Of a stretch of 64,000 nucleotides of DNA, positions 62,880-64,000 are shown one piece after another. The translations under genes and the position numbers were made by a program. This DNA is from a virus, in IMG/VR virus record IMGVR_UViG_3300044858_004394, positions 1 through 64,000 of that record; one strand, written 5' to 3'. Under the pieces are notes generated by a model that was not told the origin of the DNA, made no database searches, and was given only the letters and a program-made list of their open reading frames with translations. Each line of letters begins with the position of its first letter. The first letter of the stretch is position 1.

Positions 62880-63089
62880 TCAACGCTGCTTCTGCTTGGC
62901 CGCAGCTTGCTCCTCCAGCACGATCAGTCGCCCCAGCCACGCCGCGTAGTCGTCCGCTCGCGGCTTGCTGTCCTTTCGGTAGAACTCGCGAACCATCTTC
63001 AAGCCGGGCTTCCCCGGCTCGGCCACGCCGACGACGTAGATGATCGCCTTGCCCGGCGCGCGTCGCTCTGCAAAGGAAACTCGCTTCAT
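62880..63089 (-). CDS. Small protein, first gene of P2 operon, 69 aa
   Basis: The start at 63089 follows a GGAGGTGAGGGAG site. The product (MKRVSFAERRAPGKAIIYVV) has a beta-rich first half and an RLIVLEEQAAAKQKQR helix. Its stop TGA begins a TGATTGTTCGG element. Unknown function. Confidence 0.6.
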   Translation of the reverse strand: MKRVSFAERRAPGKAIIYVVGVAEPGKPGLKMVREFYRKDSKPRADDYAAWLGRLIVLEEQAAAKQKQR

Positions 63090-63136
63090 TGCCACTCCCT
63101 CACCTCCGGTCCCGGCAGCAACCGCCGCCGACACCC

Positions 63137-63165
63137 TTTATACGCACATGCCGACTAGGTTGTTC
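63137..63165 (-). promoter_or_regulatory. Phage promoter P2 (TGCGTATAA family)
   Basis: On the minus strand GAACAA (63160-63165), spacer 17, TATAAA (63137-63142). The leader GGCGGCGGTTGCTGCC can fold, then GGAGGTGAGGGAG precedes the gene at 63089. Confidence 0.82.
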
Positions 63166-63170
63166 GCGCG

Positions 63171-63500
63171 TCACTTCTCGATCCACAGGCACCACGCATC
63201 CGCTGGATCGTGTCGGACCCCGCCACGAACCGGCGCCCGGTCCGGGCCGCTGAACGCGACCTCGCCGACTCTTGGCCGATAGTAGCCGGCGGCTATCAGC
63301 ACATTGATGCAATCGCGGGCCATCGACTTGATGTCGTTCGCCTCGGCATGAGCGAGAGCGTCGTGAATCGCGTCGGCCACATCGTACCCCTCATACCCCT
63401 CGGCGTCGGAGTAGGTGTCCATGTAGTAGGCCACCTCTTCGCGGAGCCTGATGGCTCCGATGGCGTTGTAGGCGTCGATTACTCGCTGGCGGTTGGTCAT
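63171..63500 (-). CDS. Hypothetical protein, 109 aa
   Basis: It starts MTNRQRVIDAYNAIGAIRL at 63500, overlapping the upstream stop (ATGA). The helical first half (AYYMDTYSDAEGYEGYDVAD, DALAHAEANDIKSMARDCI) precedes a basic stretch. Unknown; it may bind nucleic acid. Confidence 0.6.
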   Translation of the reverse strand: MTNRQRVIDAYNAIGAIRLREEVAYYMDTYSDAEGYEGYDVADAIHDALAHAEANDIKSMARDCINVLIAAGYYRPRVGEVAFSGPDRAPVRGGVRHDPADAWCLWIEK

Positions 63501-63757
63501 GGCTGCACTGCTTTCTTGGACGCGACTGCCTCGTTCACGATTTGCACCGCGCGGCGCTTGGCTGCGCCTACAGACCTGAACGCCCCGACAAACTCGCCGC
63601 CATGCTTGAGCGAGATGCAGCGCCCGTCCGCAGAGCGGAAGAAGCGAATGACGAACACCCCGCCAGAGCCGCCGTCTCCGTAAACGCCACGGCTCTTCAC
63701 ATCGCTTCCAAAGATGAGCGAGTCTGCCCACGCAATCGGCGAATGTCTTTTGCTCAT
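63497..63757 (-). CDS. Hypothetical protein, 86 aa
   Basis: It starts MSKRHSPIAWADSLIFG. The middle FVIRFFRSADGRCISLKHGGEF is a beta meander, and the C-terminal helix GAAKRRAVQIVNEAVA is basic. It is first in the P1 operon, 53 bases after the promoter. Unknown. Confidence 0.6.
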   Translation of the reverse strand: MSKRHSPIAWADSLIFGSDVKSRGVYGDGGSGGVFVIRFFRSADGRCISLKHGGEFVGAFRSVGAAKRRAVQIVNEAVASKKAVQP

Positions 63758-63809
63758 CGCCCAGACCTCCCTTCAAGTCCAGTCCCGGCGGCGACCGCCA
63801 CCGACATCA

Positions 63810-63838
63810 TTTATACGCATCTGCCTACCGCGTTGTTC
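63810..63838 (-). promoter_or_regulatory. Phage promoter P1 (TGCGTATAA family)
   Basis: On the minus strand GAACAA (63833-63838), spacer 17, TATAAA (63810-63815). The leader hairpin GGCGGTCGCCGCC follows, then GAAGGGAGG before the gene at 63757. Confidence 0.82.
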
Positions 63839-63843
63839 GCCGA

Positions 63844-64000
63844 TCAATTCACTGCCGGGAGCGCTCGCCGCATGGCTGCGGCCTTGCGCTCGATGTGTCT
63901 CTGGATGGCCTCTGCCTGCGAGACGCGACCGGCCTCGCGCTCTCTGCGCGAGTAGCACGCAAGCAGCCGTACCGCCGACTCCAGTTCGTGATAAAGCTCC
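63844..64000 (-). CDS. Partial helical protein (cut by window end)
   Basis: The minus frame is open to the window edge and ends TGA at 63844. The 51 visible residues form a charged helix (ELYHELESAVRLLACYS, IQRHIERKAAAMRRALP). It lies just upstream of promoter P1 and is the last gene of an upstream operon. The start is outside the window. Confidence 0.6.
   Translation of the reverse strand, partial: ELYHELESAVRLLACYSRREREAGRVSQAEAIQRHIERKAAAMRRALPAVN

Noticed and set aside
1-64000. CRISPR arrays, tRNA, rRNA or insertion sequences
   Set aside because: No regularly spaced repeats, cloverleaf pattern or transposase frame was seen; repeated elements are motifs within genes or promoters.

Overview
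The window is one block of a GC-rich tailed-phage (Caudoviricetes, siphovirus-like) genome, most likely a temperate phage or prophage. Nearly all genes lie on the minus strand in tightly overlapping ATGA/GTGA-type operons. Only a tyrosine integrase (22528-23457), a small zinc-ribbon gene (53761-53976) and perhaps a partial gene at the extreme left end are on the plus strand. I see no tRNA, rRNA, CRISPR array or typical insertion sequence. The host cannot be fixed from the sequence. High GC, a Cys-Pro-Asn-Cys (RAFCP...NSC) motif family and a GGSGY-repeat tail protein made me think of Planctomycetota, but that is a weak inference.

Reading leftward from the right end (the transcription direction): 53.9-64 kb is an accessory region of small proteins served by a family of near-identical promoters (about 63.82, 63.15, 60.11, 58.03 and 56.37 kb). 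It includes an LPD1-type protein, a class II glutamine amidotransferase, an amidoligase and a gamma-glutamylcyclotransferase-like protein, the parts list of a predicted amide-bond peptide-modification system. The morphogenesis operon follows: small terminase, large terminase (interrupted by a 50-nt hairpin insertion), and a portal protein that carries three 45-residue repeats and a C-terminal HExxH domain. After these come three effector-like genes plus a toxin-like/HAD protein that share an RAFCP...C motif, then prohead protease, zinc ribbon, major capsid, head-tail joining proteins, tail tube, tail chaperones with a -1 slippery site, a tape measure protein interrupted by one in-frame TAG, and tail-tip/fibre proteins (to about 25.6 kb).

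The lysogeny region is near 21.6-23.5 kb: integrase, two small helix-turn-helix proteins and a sigma70-like promoter. A replication/recombination operon runs 21.6 to 9.6 kb: SNF2-type helicase, Prim-Pol primase, UvrD-like helicase, DNA methyltransferase, resolvase-type domain, GP88-like protein, two nuclease-fold proteins and a DNA sliding clamp.

The left 9.6 kb holds a secreted trypsin-like protease, a glycan/small-molecule modification cluster (methyltransferase, radical SAM-glycosyltransferase fusion, two more glycosyltransferases), a papain-like protease whose catalytic cysteine is interrupted by a mini-intein, small membrane proteins and a secreted thioredoxin-like protein.

The most unusual features are the modular RAFCP-tagged putative effector array fused to head genes (42.4-51.4 kb), the hairpin gap in the terminase gene, the active-site intein, and the conserved promoter plus leader-hairpin family. 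Three late genes (terminase, tape measure, effector polyprotein) are interrupted, so this could be a decaying prophage, a genome using recoding, or an assembly with errors.
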